The position numbers and the translations under genes were made by a program. A stretch of DNA of 64,000 nt from NCBI GenBank assembly GCA_040081465.1, contig JBEBGL010000003.1, positions 248,001-312,000 of the forward strand, read 5' to 3'. Below the pieces are notes generated by a model. It was not told where the DNA came from. It worked only from the letters and a program-made list of their open reading frames with translations, and did no database searches. Shown here in pieces: positions 42,014 to 50,847 of the stretch. The number at the start of each line of letters is the position of its first letter. Position 1 is the first letter of the stretch. The stretch comes from UBA668 sp040081465. GTDB lineage: Bacteria > Actinomycetota > Acidimicrobiia > Acidimicrobiales > Ilumatobacteraceae.

Positions 42014-42810
42014 CAGAGTTCCTCTGCAAATCGCGGGGAAAGCTTGCCGAAGAACCAAGTGCCAAACGCGAACGAGACCGTTGCCAGCGCGGTGATGTAG
42101 ACCCATCGGCCTGCCCCCGGCATCCGTCCGTCGTAAAGCACGTCGTGGAACGCAACGATGAAGCTTCCCGTTGGCCCGTAGTTACCGACAGCGCGCAAGG
42201 CGTCGAGCTTGATGGTTGACGCGAAGTAGATAACTGGTGTGGCGTAGAACAGCACTTGCGCGACGATCGTCCACAGATACTGCACGTCGTGAAAGAAGAC
42301 ATTTGCAGCTGCAAGCGTGAGCGCGACGCCAGTCGTGAATAGTGCCCAAAGTATGTAGAGCGCGAGCAACACCGGAATCCAAACGAGCACGTTTTGGCCG
42401 GCGATCACAAGGGCAATTAGCAGGATCGACGTCTCGATGAGCAATGTGACAAATTGGGCGATCACGACGGAGAAGACCAGATGTTCGTGAGGGAAGGCAA
42501 CCTTCTTGATCAATCCGGCACCACCCTGAACGGTGCCCATGGCCACGTTGGTGGTAATGGCAAAGAAGTTCCACGGCAAGAGTCCGCCCAGGAAGTAAAG
42601 AGGAAAGTTTTTCAAACCGCTTGGGCTGCCGGTTACGGGAAGCGCCGCGAACACATACGTGAAGATCACGGTGAAGATCAGCATTTGGCTGAGTGGGTTC
42701 AGCAGGCTCCATGCCCAGCCGAGAACGGACTTCTTGTAGCGGGTGCGCAGCTCTTTCAGCGAAAGCAAGTACAGAAGGTTGCGGTGAGCGAGCGCCCTTC
42801 GAAGAGACAT
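42013..42810 (-). CDS. polysaccharide ABC exporter permease (Wzm-like, ABC-2)
   Basis: A 265-aa ABC-2 type permease with six membrane helices. It has the N-terminal amphipathic LYLLSLKELRTRYKKSVLGWAW block and the re-entrant GLLPWNFF segment typical of Wzm and TagG. It pairs with the following Wzt-like ATPase to export lipid-linked glycan. TAGCAT lies 10 nt before the ATG and may be its -10 box. The gene is 80 bases downstream of the aceE stop. Confidence 0.93.
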   Translation of the reverse strand: MSLRRALAHRNLLYLLSLKELRTRYKKSVLGWAWSLLNPLSQMLIFTVIFTYVFAALPVTGSPSGLKNFPLYFLGGLLPWNFFAITTNVAMGTVQGGAGLIKKVAFPHEHLVFSVVIAQFVTLLIETSILLIALVIAGQNVLVWIPVLLALYILWALFTTGVALTLAAANVFFHDVQYLWTIVAQVLFYATPVIYFASTIKLDALRAVGNYGPTGSFIVAFHDVLYDGRMPGAGRWVYITALATVSFAFGTWFFGKLSPRFAEEL

Positions 42811-42890
42811 GCCGTCCGCGATGCTACCGATCGCCGGGCTTCACTCACCGGCACCAGTCTGTGAGCCCGCTTGAAAGATTCACACGGGAC

Positions 42891-45620
42891 TTACACGACT
42901 GCTGGGTTTGAGGCTTCCGGGTCGATGCCGTATTGCTCCATCGCGGCGTGCAGTTCGGCTGGGCCGGATAGCCCGTCGGCGGCCAGCGCGCCGAGCACGG
43001 CCAGCACGATGTGGCCGGCATCGACCTCAAAGAAGTGGCGCAAAGCTTCGCGCGTGTCGCTGCGCCCCATGCCATCGGTGCCGAGCGGCACGAATGTGCG
43101 ACCCGGAAGGAAGCGAGCGATCTGCTCCGGGACGATCTTCATGAAGTCGGTGACGGCGATGACCGGGCCTCTAGATTCGGCCAGCAGTTCCGTCACGACT
43201 GGGACGCGTGGCGGATCGCTGGGATGCAAGCGATTCCAGCGCTCGGCGGCGAGCGCGTCCTCGCGCAGTGCTTTGTATGAAGTGGCCGACCACAGTTCGA
43301 CGCCGATGCCCAACTTCGCCAGTTCGTCGACAGCCGTGTGCGCCGCGCCCTGCGCGGAGCCGCTGAACAACACCGTGGCCTGCCGCAGCGTTTCTGGAGG
43401 AGCAGGCTTCCAGCGATAGAGACCGCGCAGGATGTGCGCTGGGTCGAGATCGGCAGGCATTGCTGGCATCGGGTAGTTCTCGTTGTACAACGTGAGGTAA
43501 TAGAAGACGTCGCGATCGAAACCCGATGTGCGTTCGTCGTCAGTGCCGTACATGCGCGTGATGCCCGCCTGAATGATCGCGGCCACTTCGAACGCGAATG
43601 CCGGGTCGTATGCCTGGCACGGGGGCACCGTGCTGGCCAACACCAGCGAGTGGCCGTCTTGATGTTGCAAGCCTTCGCCCGCCAATGTCGTGCGACCAGC
43701 GGTCGCGCCAAGTAGAAATCCGCGCACGCGTGCATCGGCCGCTTGCCAGATCAGGTCGCCAACACGCTGAAAGCCGAACATCGAATAGAACGTGTAAAAG
43801 GGAATCGTCGGAATGCCCCGTGTGGCGTACGCCGAACCCGCCGCAATGAAACTGGCTAACGAGCCGGCTTCGGTGATTCCTTCTTCGAGAATCTGCCCCT
43901 GCGCACTCTCGCTATAGCTCAGCAACATGTCGTGGTCGACCGGCTGGTACTTCTGTCCCTGCGATGCGTAGATCTTCAACTCGGGGAAGAGCGAGTCCAT
44001 CCCGAACGTGCGACCTTCGTCGGGGATGATCGGAACTACGTACTGGCCGATGTTCTCGTCGCGTGCCAGGTTGCGCAGAAGGCGAGTGAAACCCATTGTT
44101 GTGCTGACAGCTTGATTCGCGGAACCCTTGCGCAGCTCCTCGAACGTGCTGTCGAGCGGCAAGCCAACAACCTTGCGCGGGCGCACGATTCGTTTTGGAA
44201 TGCTGCCGCCAAGCGCGCGGCGACGTTCCATCATGTATTGGAACTCGACGCTGTCGCGCGAGGGACGGAAGTACGGCAGTGCGTCATCGGCGAAGGCCGA
44301 GTCGGGAATCTCGTCGTGCAGGTGTAGGCGATCGCGCAGCGCCATCAACTGCGTCTCGTTCATCTTCTTGATTTGGTGCGTCGAGTTGCGACCTTCGATT
44401 TCGGGACCAAGCGTCCAGCCCTTGATCGTCTTGCATAGCAACACCGTCGGCGCGCCGGAACCAAGGTTTTCAACCGCCGCCTTGTACGCGGCGTAGAGCT
44501 TGCGATAGTCGTGGCCACCGCGCGGCAGGTTCACCAGGTCTTCGTCACTGAGGTGTGCGACCAGTTGGCGCAGGCGCGGATCCGGGCCGAAGAAGTCGTC
44601 GCGAATGTAAGCGCCGTCCTCGACGCTGTACCGCTGGAACTGACCGTCGACCGTGGTGTTCAACTGGTTCAGCAGCACACCGTCTTTGTCGTTGGCAAGC
44701 AGCGCGTCCCACTTGCTGCCCAGAATGACCTTGATCACGTTCCATCCGGCGCCACGGAATACGGCTTCCAGTTCCTGAATGATCTTGCCGTTGCCGCGCA
44801 CCGGACCATCGAGTCGCTGCAGGTTGCAGTTGACCACGAACACGAGGTTGTCGAGCTTCTCGCGACTGGCAAGCGTGATTGCGCCCAGTGTTTCCGGTTC
44901 GTCGCATTCGCCGTCGCCGAGGAACGCCCACACGCGGCTGCCGGTGGTGTCGTCGAGCTGGCGATTGAGCAGGTAGCGGTTAAAGCGGGCGTGATACAAC
45001 GCGCTGATCGGGCCGAGACCCATGCTGACCGTAGGGAACTCCCAGAAGTCGGGCATCAGGCGCGGGTGCGGGTAGCTACTGAGGCCAGCACCATCGCGGC
45101 CAATCTCGCGACGGAACTGTTCGAGATCGGATTCGTTCAGACGCCGCTCGAGGAACGCGCGGGCGTAAATGCCGGGGGTGGCATGGCCCTGGAAGTAGAT
45201 GTGATCGCCGGCGTTGCCGTCGTCCTTGCCGCGGAAGAAGTGGTTGAAGCCGATCTCGTACAAACTGGCCGAACTGGCGAACGTGCTGAGGTGGCCGCCG
45301 ATTCCTTCCGCGTGCTTGTTGGCGCGCACCACCATCATCGCTGCGTTCCACCGAACGAACGCGCGGATGCGGCGCTCGATGAATTCGTCACCAGGGAACC
45401 ACGGCTCGGACTCTTGCGGAATGGTGTTGACGTACGGCGTGCTGACGGTTGCGGGGAAACTGACCTGCGATGCATTTGCGTGCTCGAGCAACTTGCCGAG
45501 CAAGAATCGGGCCCGCGTCTTGCCGTGAACTTCGATCACGGCATTAAGACTTTCCATCCACTCTTCTGTCTCGCCGGGGTCGCTGTCGGGCAGTTGATTG
45601 ACGTAGCCGTCGAAGATCAT
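42891..45620 (-). CDS. aceE: pyruvate dehydrogenase E1 component, homodimeric
   Basis: A 909-aa AceE. It decarboxylates pyruvate and passes the acetyl group to lipoyl-E2. The thiamine diphosphate motif is FLGDGECDEPETLG, continuing to FVVNCNLQRLDGPVRG. RYHARFNRY, GHLSTFASSASLYE and the C-terminal GTDGMGRSDTREALRHFFEVD are AceE signatures. The length is normal for the family. It sits between the exporter and rnhA, inside the polysaccharide locus, while lpd, E2 and lipoylation genes lie 9 kb away. The ATG is 6 nt after CAGACT, which is part of a 15-bp perfect palindrome. Confidence 0.97.
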   Translation of the reverse strand: MIFDGYVNQLPDSDPGETEEWMESLNAVIEVHGKTRARFLLGKLLEHANASQVSFPATVSTPYVNTIPQESEPWFPGDEFIERRIRAFVRWNAAMMVVRANKHAEGIGGHLSTFASSASLYEIGFNHFFRGKDDGNAGDHIYFQGHATPGIYARAFLERRLNESDLEQFRREIGRDGAGLSSYPHPRLMPDFWEFPTVSMGLGPISALYHARFNRYLLNRQLDDTTGSRVWAFLGDGECDEPETLGAITLASREKLDNLVFVVNCNLQRLDGPVRGNGKIIQELEAVFRGAGWNVIKVILGSKWDALLANDKDGVLLNQLNTTVDGQFQRYSVEDGAYIRDDFFGPDPRLRQLVAHLSDEDLVNLPRGGHDYRKLYAAYKAAVENLGSGAPTVLLCKTIKGWTLGPEIEGRNSTHQIKKMNETQLMALRDRLHLHDEIPDSAFADDALPYFRPSRDSVEFQYMMERRRALGGSIPKRIVRPRKVVGLPLDSTFEELRKGSANQAVSTTMGFTRLLRNLARDENIGQYVVPIIPDEGRTFGMDSLFPELKIYASQGQKYQPVDHDMLLSYSESAQGQILEEGITEAGSLASFIAAGSAYATRGIPTIPFYTFYSMFGFQRVGDLIWQAADARVRGFLLGATAGRTTLAGEGLQHQDGHSLVLASTVPPCQAYDPAFAFEVAAIIQAGITRMYGTDDERTSGFDRDVFYYLTLYNENYPMPAMPADLDPAHILRGLYRWKPAPPETLRQATVLFSGSAQGAAHTAVDELAKLGIGVELWSATSYKALREDALAAERWNRLHPSDPPRVPVVTELLAESRGPVIAVTDFMKIVPEQIARFLPGRTFVPLGTDGMGRSDTREALRHFFEVDAGHIVLAVLGALAADGLSGPAELHAAMEQYGIDPEASNPAVV

Positions 45621-45621
45621 C

Positions 45622-45636
45622 GTGGCAGTCTGCCAC
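45622..45636. promoter_or_regulatory. 15-bp palindrome directly before the aceE start
   Basis: GTGGCAG, T, CTGCCAC is a perfect 7-1-7 inverted repeat starting two bases upstream of the aceE ATG. On the minus strand it contains the -10-like CAGACT. If aceE is leaderless, a protein bound here would sit on the -10 box. It could instead form a hairpin in a longer transcript. Confidence 0.5.
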
Positions 45637-45668
45637 CGCTATCGACCACCGCCTACGCTGCCGTCGCT

Positions 45669-46103
45669 ATGGCGACGTCTGAACTAACTGTGTTTACGGA
45701 TGGGGCATGTTCGGGTAATCCGGGGCGCGGTGGTTGGGCGTGGGCGGTGGCGCCCGATGGCCAACCGTTCGGCGCGGGAGGAGCAGCGCATACGACTAAT
45801 CAGCGCATGGAGCTGCAGGCCGTCCTCGAAGCGTTGCGAGCACTGCCTGGCGACTTGACGATTGTGAGCGACAGCACGTACGTCGTTCATTGCTTCCGCG
45901 ATCGATGGTGGGTGAAGTGGCAGGCAAACGGCTGGAAGAACTCGCAGCGTCAGCCAGTCAAGAACGTCGACATTTGGGAGCCGCTGATCGCGCTCGTGCA
46001 AGAACGTCAGCCGAAATGGCGCTGGGTAAAAGGGCACAGCGGCGACAAGATGAACGACCTCGTGGACGCTCTGGCAGTCGCGGCAGCCGCTAACGCCTCA
46101 TAG
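45669..46103 (+). CDS. rnhA: ribonuclease HI
   Basis: A 144-aa RNase HI that degrades the RNA strand of RNA-DNA hybrids. The catalytic residues are visible: Asp in FTDGACSGNPGRGG, Glu in RMELQAVLEAL, Asp in IVSDSTYVV and Asp in DLVDALA, with His in VKGHSGDKMN. The length and order match the short bacterial enzyme. ATG 45669 lies 9 nt after TACGCT. The frame is open far upstream, antisense to aceE, but that part is not coding. It is divergent from aceE. Confidence 0.95.
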   Translation: MATSELTVFTDGACSGNPGRGGWAWAVAPDGQPFGAGGAAHTTNQRMELQAVLEALRALPGDLTIVSDSTYVVHCFRDRWWVKWQANGWKNSQRQPVKNVDIWEPLIALVQERQPKWRWVKGHSGDKMNDLVDALAVAAAANAS

Positions 46104-46162
46104 TTAGGGCATCGACATCGAGGAATATGCTCGGGTCGCGAAGTCGTAACCATGGGGGCACG

Positions 46163-47053
46163 ATGAATTCAGAAGGCGGACGTCGACACCACGCGGTAAT
46201 TGCTGGCACGGGGCGCGCCGGAACGAGCTTCCTCGTTCAGTACCTGAGCGCATGCGGACTCGAAACAGCCGGCGACGTGAAGCCGGGTAGCAGTTCACGT
46301 GCGCGCGCAGGCCAAGAGCATTACCTGCTGTCTTCTCAGCGGTTGCCATATGTCGTGAAGGATCCGTGGCTGTCGACGTACTGTCACGCTGTCGACCCGA
46401 CCCGGATCGCGATCGACGCTCTAATTCTGCCGATGCGAGATCTCACGGTCGCGGCGTCCAGTCGTGTGTTTCAGGAGCGGATGGCAATTCTGGACACAAC
46501 GTGGCGCGACCGTCCACCCACCGCCGTGAGCGGCCAAACCCCCGGGGGCGTCATTTTTTCGCTTGAGGTGACAGACCAAGCTCGCCTGTTGGCGGTGGGG
46601 TTTTACGATCTGGTTTTCTGGGCAGTACAGGCTCGCATTCCAATGTTCTTCCTGCAGTTCCCTCGGCTGGTGCAGGACGAGGAGTACCTGCGCCAGACAT
46701 TGTGGCCATGGCTTGGAGCGCACTGCGATCCCGAACGTGCCGAACGTTCGTTTCATGAAGTCGCCGATGCAACACTTGTCCGGCACCAATCGGCTGGCGG
46801 CGTCGTCAGTTCGACGGATCAGTCAGATCTTGACCGCAGGGCTTTGGTCGCGCTTGTCGAAGAGAAGGCAGCAGCGCTGGCTGAAACTATTGCAGCGCAG
46901 GCTGCAGGTAACGAAGCTCTCACCGCCGCGCGGGCCGATCTGGACCGTGCGCGTGCCGCCATGGCAGCGAGTCAAGCTGCACTCGCGGCGGGGTCGGCGC
47001 GAACGTCTTGGGCGGCACGAAAATTCAGAAGTGTTCGGCGTCACCTTCGTTGA
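46163..47053 (+). CDS. P-loop sulfotransferase-like protein with coiled-coil basic tail
   Basis: A 296-aa protein. VIAGTGRAGTSFLVQYL is a P-loop at residues about 12-28, followed by LPYVVKDPWLSTY and LILPMRDLTVAASSR. These resemble the PAPS-binding segments of sulfotransferase-like proteins, though the match is partial. Residues about 225-275 are an Ala-rich coiled coil, and the end is the basic SARTSWAARKFRSVRRHLR. Sulfation or another modification of the glycan is plausible. ATG 46163 has a G-rich run upstream. Confidence 0.65.
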   Translation: MNSEGGRRHHAVIAGTGRAGTSFLVQYLSACGLETAGDVKPGSSSRARAGQEHYLLSSQRLPYVVKDPWLSTYCHAVDPTRIAIDALILPMRDLTVAASSRVFQERMAILDTTWRDRPPTAVSGQTPGGVIFSLEVTDQARLLAVGFYDLVFWAVQARIPMFFLQFPRLVQDEEYLRQTLWPWLGAHCDPERAERSFHEVADATLVRHQSAGGVVSSTDQSDLDRRALVALVEEKAAALAETIAAQAAGNEALTAARADLDRARAAMAASQAALAAGSARTSWAARKFRSVRRHLR

Positions 47054-47129
47054 ATGTTGTGAAGTAACCCGCCGGCATTGAGCGACTTCACGAACTCCAC
47101 CTCGGGGGAGCGATGGTACGGTCGACGTT

Positions 47130-48017
47130 GTGCGGATCGGTCTCGTCGGTTGCGGGCGATGGGGAAGGTACATCCTCCGCGATCTGATCTCGTTGGGGTG
47201 CGACGTAACGGTGGTCGCGCGAAGTCCCGAATCGAAGGCGCGTGCGACTGCAGGTGGGGCTGACTCCATCGTCGAAACGGTCGGTGAGCTTCGCGGCGTG
47301 AGTGGCATCGTTGTGGCCACACCAACTAGCACCCACGCCGCGGTCATTGAGCAGGCCCTTGCCTTCGATGTGCCGGTGTTTGGGGAGAAGCCGCTGACGG
47401 ACGATCCGAAGTTGGCACGAGCCCTGGCCGAGCTCGCGGGTGATCGCCTGTTCGTTATGGACAAGTGGCGCTATCACCGCGGCATCGAGGCGTTGGCAGC
47501 AATGGCGCGCACGGGCGAGTACGGCTCGCTCAAAGCAATCCACTCCCGACGACTCTCGTGGGGACACGACCATGATGACGTCGATGCTGTGTGGATCCTG
47601 ATTCCACACGATCTTGCCATCGTGCGCGAGATCGCTGGTTCGCTTCCCGCAGTGGTGGGAGCCGTCGGCACAATATGGTCGAAGAAGTTTGGGTCCCTCA
47701 CCGCGATGCTCGGTCCGGAACCGGCTTGCACGATCGAGATTTCGAGCGTGAGCCTGATTCGCGAGCGCCGTGTGGCTGTGCACTTCGAGGACGCGGTTGC
47801 TCAACTCACGGACGCGTATTCGCCGTCCCTCGAGATTGTGCGGCTCAGCTCAGGCGAATCGATCACCGTGCCCCTCGCTGACGACATGCCGCTCATGCGC
47901 GAACTCGCTGCGTTTGTGGATCACCTCACTGATGGCCCTGCGCCGCGCTCGTCAGCTGCAGAGGGCGCGGAAGCGGTAGAGCGAATCGCCGAGTTGCGAG
48001 CGCTAGCGGGGATCTAA
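47130..48017 (+). CDS. Gfo/Idh/MocA family oxidoreductase
   Basis: A 295-aa NAD(P)-dependent oxidoreductase. The Rossmann motif is IGLVGCGRWGRYI, the family hallmark FGEKPL is near residue 89, and the C-terminal half begins WRYHRGIEAL. In polysaccharide loci such enzymes oxidise or reduce nucleotide sugars, for example at C3. GTG 47130 follows TACGGT by 7 nt. Its stop overlaps the start of the next GT2 gene (TAATG). Confidence 0.87.
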   Translation: MRIGLVGCGRWGRYILRDLISLGCDVTVVARSPESKARATAGGADSIVETVGELRGVSGIVVATPTSTHAAVIEQALAFDVPVFGEKPLTDDPKLARALAELAGDRLFVMDKWRYHRGIEALAAMARTGEYGSLKAIHSRRLSWGHDHDDVDAVWILIPHDLAIVREIAGSLPAVVGAVGTIWSKKFGSLTAMLGPEPACTIEISSVSLIRERRVAVHFEDAVAQLTDAYSPSLEIVRLSSGESITVPLADDMPLMRELAAFVDHLTDGPAPRSSAAEGAEAVERIAELRALAGI

Positions 48018-48979
48018 TGCGTCGTGCGACGGTATTGATTCCGACGCATTCGCACGGGCCGTTGCTTCGACTCGCCGCCGAGAGCGCTCTTGGACAGACC
48101 GTCGACGATGTCGAGGTCTTCATCGTGCTTGACGGGGCCGATGCAATCACAACTGATGTCGCCACTGAGGTCGCGCGCAGCGATGACAGGGTCCACGTGT
48201 TCGCGTTTACAAAAGGGCAACGTCACGGTGAGGCATACCGAGATCTCGTTCTGCAGGAGGCGCGTGGACGCATCGTCTGCTACTTGTCCGACGACGATCT
48301 GTGGTTTCCCGATCACGTCGAGTATCTGGACGAGCTCCTGACCGACGCGGACTTTGCCCATTCGCTCTCTGTTATTGCCGAGGTCGACGGAGGATTCAGC
48401 ACTCCTCACATCGGAAACCTCGGCAGCTCGTGGTACCGGTCGTGGTTACAGGGACCCGCCAACTTCATTCCCCTCTCTGCAGCCGGCCATACGCTGGACG
48501 CGTATCGGTCGTTGCCTGTCGGGTGGTCGCCCGCGCCTGCCGACTTGTGGACCGATCTCCATATGTGGCGCAAGTTCATCCTCGCACCTGGAATGCGACT
48601 GGTTTCGGGCGGTCGGCCAACCGTCGTGCACTTACCTTCGCCTGCGCGCTTTGATATGAGTGTTGCGGCTCGGCTCGCGGAAATGGAGTTGTGGTGCGCG
48701 CGGCTGAGCCGGCGCGACGCGTGCGAGCAACTGCGCACCGATGTCACGGACCAGTTAGTGGCTCTGGCTGCCGAGCTCCAACAGTGGCTTGCTGACAGGA
48801 GTGCAGAAGTGGAGACCCTGCAGGGAAGGGCGGCGGAGGTCGAAACTCTGCAAGCAGAGCTCAGCGCACTGCGGAGTTCTCGCGCCTACCGGGCGGCTCG
48901 ACGGCTTACCCGAATCCCAATTGTTGGTCGGATCGCCAGATGGCTTGGTAAAGCGCTAGCTGCTCGAGAAGGTCGCTGA
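48017..48979 (+). CDS. GT2 glycosyltransferase with coiled-coil basic tail
   Basis: A 320-aa family 2 glycosyltransferase. TVLIPTHSHGPLLR, VFIVLDGADAIT and YLSDDDLWFPDHVEYL are the sugar-nucleotide and metal motifs. Residues about 240-285 form a coiled coil containing a repeated AEVETLQ. The end is SSRAYRAARRLTRIPIVG, then a basic helix. This tail resembles those of the methyltransferases and the P-loop protein in the locus. The last 74 bases overlap the convergent RmlC-like gene. Confidence 0.83.
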   Translation: MRRATVLIPTHSHGPLLRLAAESALGQTVDDVEVFIVLDGADAITTDVATEVARSDDRVHVFAFTKGQRHGEAYRDLVLQEARGRIVCYLSDDDLWFPDHVEYLDELLTDADFAHSLSVIAEVDGGFSTPHIGNLGSSWYRSWLQGPANFIPLSAAGHTLDAYRSLPVGWSPAPADLWTDLHMWRKFILAPGMRLVSGGRPTVVHLPSPARFDMSVAARLAEMELWCARLSRRDACEQLRTDVTDQLVALAAELQQWLADRSAEVETLQGRAAEVETLQAELSALRSSRAYRAARRLTRIPIVGRIARWLGKALAAREGR

Positions 48980-49493
48980 CTGTTCCGGCGGTCGCATCCC
49001 GTTCTGACACCGAGGTTGGGGGAAACGGCCACTCGATATCGAGTGCCGGGTCGGCCCAGTGGACGGCGAGTTCGTCGTCAAGGTCCCAGTATCGCGACAC
49101 CGCATAGATCGTGATCGTTGGCTCGTGGAATAAGAACCCATGGGCGACCCCAGGGGGAACCAACACCGCGCACATGTCGTCACCGTTGACCTCAAACGTC
49201 GAGGATTTCCTGGCAGTGGGGGATCCTGTGCGGAGATCGTGCAGGCCGATCGTTACATGGCCTGCGGTCACCACCAACAGGTCGGTGTGCCGTAGGTGAA
49301 GATGCACCCCTCTCATCGCTCCCGTATCCGACTTGACCACGTTCCACTGCACTGGATCGATATTGAGGGCCCACTCGCGTCGAAACGCCTCGGTGAAGCT
49401 GCCACGCGTGTCCGGGTTACTCGTGAGTTGACGCACGACCACACCGGCCAAGCCCCTCGTCGCAAGGTGTGGGGCGATCCGACCGCTCGTCAT
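48906..49493 (-). CDS. dTDP-4-dehydrorhamnose 3,5-epimerase-like cupin (RmlC family)
   Basis: A 195-aa cupin of the RmlC type. It has GSFTEAFRREW at the substrate entrance, AMRGVHLHL with the catalytic His, VVTAGHVTIGLHDLR, and VPPGVAHGFLF. These correspond to the RG-x-H and P-x-G-x-AHGF blocks of RmlC. No rmlA, B or D is in the window, so it may act on another dTDP-keto sugar. ATG 49493 stands 7 nt after TAAGTT. Its C-terminal 24 codons overlap the convergent GT2 gene, and upstream open frame is not coding. Confidence 0.78.
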   Translation of the reverse strand: MTSGRIAPHLATRGLAGVVVRQLTSNPDTRGSFTEAFRREWALNIDPVQWNVVKSDTGAMRGVHLHLRHTDLLVVTAGHVTIGLHDLRTGSPTARKSSTFEVNGDDMCAVLVPPGVAHGFLFHEPTITIYAVSRYWDLDDELAVHWADPALDIEWPFPPTSVSERDATAGTVSDLLEQLALYQAIWRSDQQLGFG

Positions 49494-49595
49494 CTTCCAA
49501 AACTTAGCTGTGACGGCTGCTTCCGTCACCCCCGACCCTCGTCCGCCTAGGCGTTCGCTTGCGCGCTTTGTGGTGCGGCTGCGTAACGTCGGCGC

Positions 49596-50372
49596 ATGGA
49601 CATAAATGGAGTTAGCGCAATCGTCACGGGTGGTGCCTCGGGCATCGGAGCAGCGACAGCTCGTCTGCTCGCCTCGAAGGGCGCCAAGGTTGTGATCGCC
49701 GACCTGCAGGCGGATAAGGGCACGGCGCTGGCGGACGAGATCGGCGGCGCCTACTGCAAGGTCGACGTCACCAACACCGACGACATCATCAACGCAGTCG
49801 AGATGGCTAAAGACATGGGTCCGTTGCGCGTGTTGGTGAACTCGGCCGGCATTGGCTGGGCGCAACGCACAGTGGGTAAGGACGGCTCGTACGACTCGGC
49901 GCACAATCTCGACGTGTTTAAGAAGGTCGTCGCGATCAACCTGGTCGGCACCTTCGACTGCATTCGCATTGCGGCAACAGCGATGAGCAAAACCGAACCG
50001 CTCGAGCACGGCGAGCGCGGCGCGATCGTCAACATCGCTTCGGTAGCTGCTTGGGACGGTCAGATCGGGCAATCGAGCTATTCGGCTTCGAAGGGCGGCG
50101 TTGTGGGGATGACGCTTCCCATCGCTCGCGATCTCGCGGCGATCGGAGTGCGAGTGAACACAGTCGCCCCCGGCCTTGTCGACACGCCGATCTTCGGTGA
50201 GGGTGAATCCGCTGAAGCGTTCAAGGTCAAGTTGGAACCTGGAATGTTGTTCCCTCAGCGATTGGGTTCGCCGAAGGAGCTGGCCTCGATGATCGTCGAG
50301 TGCATTAGCAACAGCTACATGAACGCCGAGACCGTGCGCGTCGACGGTGGAGTCCGACTGCCACCGAAGTAG
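49596..50372 (+). CDS. short-chain dehydrogenase, 3-hydroxyacyl-CoA dehydrogenase type
   Basis: A 258-aa classical SDR. The NAD site is VTGGASGIGAAT, NSAG follows, Ser lies in VNIASVAAWDG, and the Tyr-x3-Lys is YSASK. The overall pattern (GQIGQSSYSASKGGVVGMTLPIARDLA) matches 3-hydroxyacyl-CoA dehydrogenase type 2 proteins of beta-oxidation. ATG 49596 is 6 nt after TAACGT, indicating a leaderless mRNA. It converges on the MarR gene. Confidence 0.9.
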   Translation: MDINGVSAIVTGGASGIGAATARLLASKGAKVVIADLQADKGTALADEIGGAYCKVDVTNTDDIINAVEMAKDMGPLRVLVNSAGIGWAQRTVGKDGSYDSAHNLDVFKKVVAINLVGTFDCIRIAATAMSKTEPLEHGERGAIVNIASVAAWDGQIGQSSYSASKGGVVGMTLPIARDLAAIGVRVNTVAPGLVDTPIFGEGESAEAFKVKLEPGMLFPQRLGSPKELASMIVECISNSYMNAETVRVDGGVRLPPK

Positions 50373-50385
50373 TTAACGGCAGTAG

Positions 50386-50847
50386 TCAGTCCAGTTGCGG
50401 TTGGTCAAGATGTGATCGCACCGCCGCAAAGCACTCACCGACGCTCTTGACTCCTGCCGCACCCATCGGCTCGATGAAGTGCCGCCGAACACTGGCAACG
50501 TGATCAGGGGCAGCAGCTTCAATTTTCTTGCGTCCTGCAGGAGTTAGTAACGCGTACATCACGCGGCGGTCTCCGCTGCACGACGCGCGGTCGACCCAAC
50601 CGCTGCGCACCATGCCATCGAGCCGACGAGTTAGCCCACTTGGCGACAACTTCAACGATTCGGCCAGGTCGCACATACGCAAGCGATTGTCTTCTGCTTC
50701 CGACAGGTACACCAGCACCTGGTAGTCACCCATCGTCAGGCCGTGAGGGGCGAGATCGGCCTCGAAGGCTGCCGTGAGTTCCGGAATGGTGCTTATGAAG
50801 TTGCGCCACGCCACCTGTTCGCGAGCGGTGAGCCATGTCGTCGCCAT
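50386..50847 (-). CDS. MarR family transcriptional regulator
   Basis: A 153-aa winged-helix repressor. The DNA-binding region is MCDLAESLKLSPSGLTRRLDGMVRSGWV, followed by the wing with SGDRRVMYALLTPAGRKKIE. ATG 50847 is preceded by TATCAT at 7 nt, with TGC immediately before it, giving an extended -10. It is divergent from the YceI gene, and two palindromes in the shared gap are candidate operators for this regulator. Its ligand is unknown. Confidence 0.9.
   Translation of the reverse strand: MATTWLTAREQVAWRNFISTIPELTAAFEADLAPHGLTMGDYQVLVYLSEAEDNRLRMCDLAESLKLSPSGLTRRLDGMVRSGWVDRASCSGDRRVMYALLTPAGRKKIEAAAPDHVASVRRHFIEPMGAAGVKSVGECFAAVRSHLDQPQLD

Noticed and set aside
44511..45668. Long open frame on the plus strand upstream of rnhA
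   Set aside because: It is antisense to aceE, whose protein is fully conserved. The composition is that of a shadow frame. Only the last 144 codons are the true RNase HI.
49494..50072. Upstream extension of the RmlC-like gene
   Set aside because: It runs antisense through the SDR gene and lacks family similarity.
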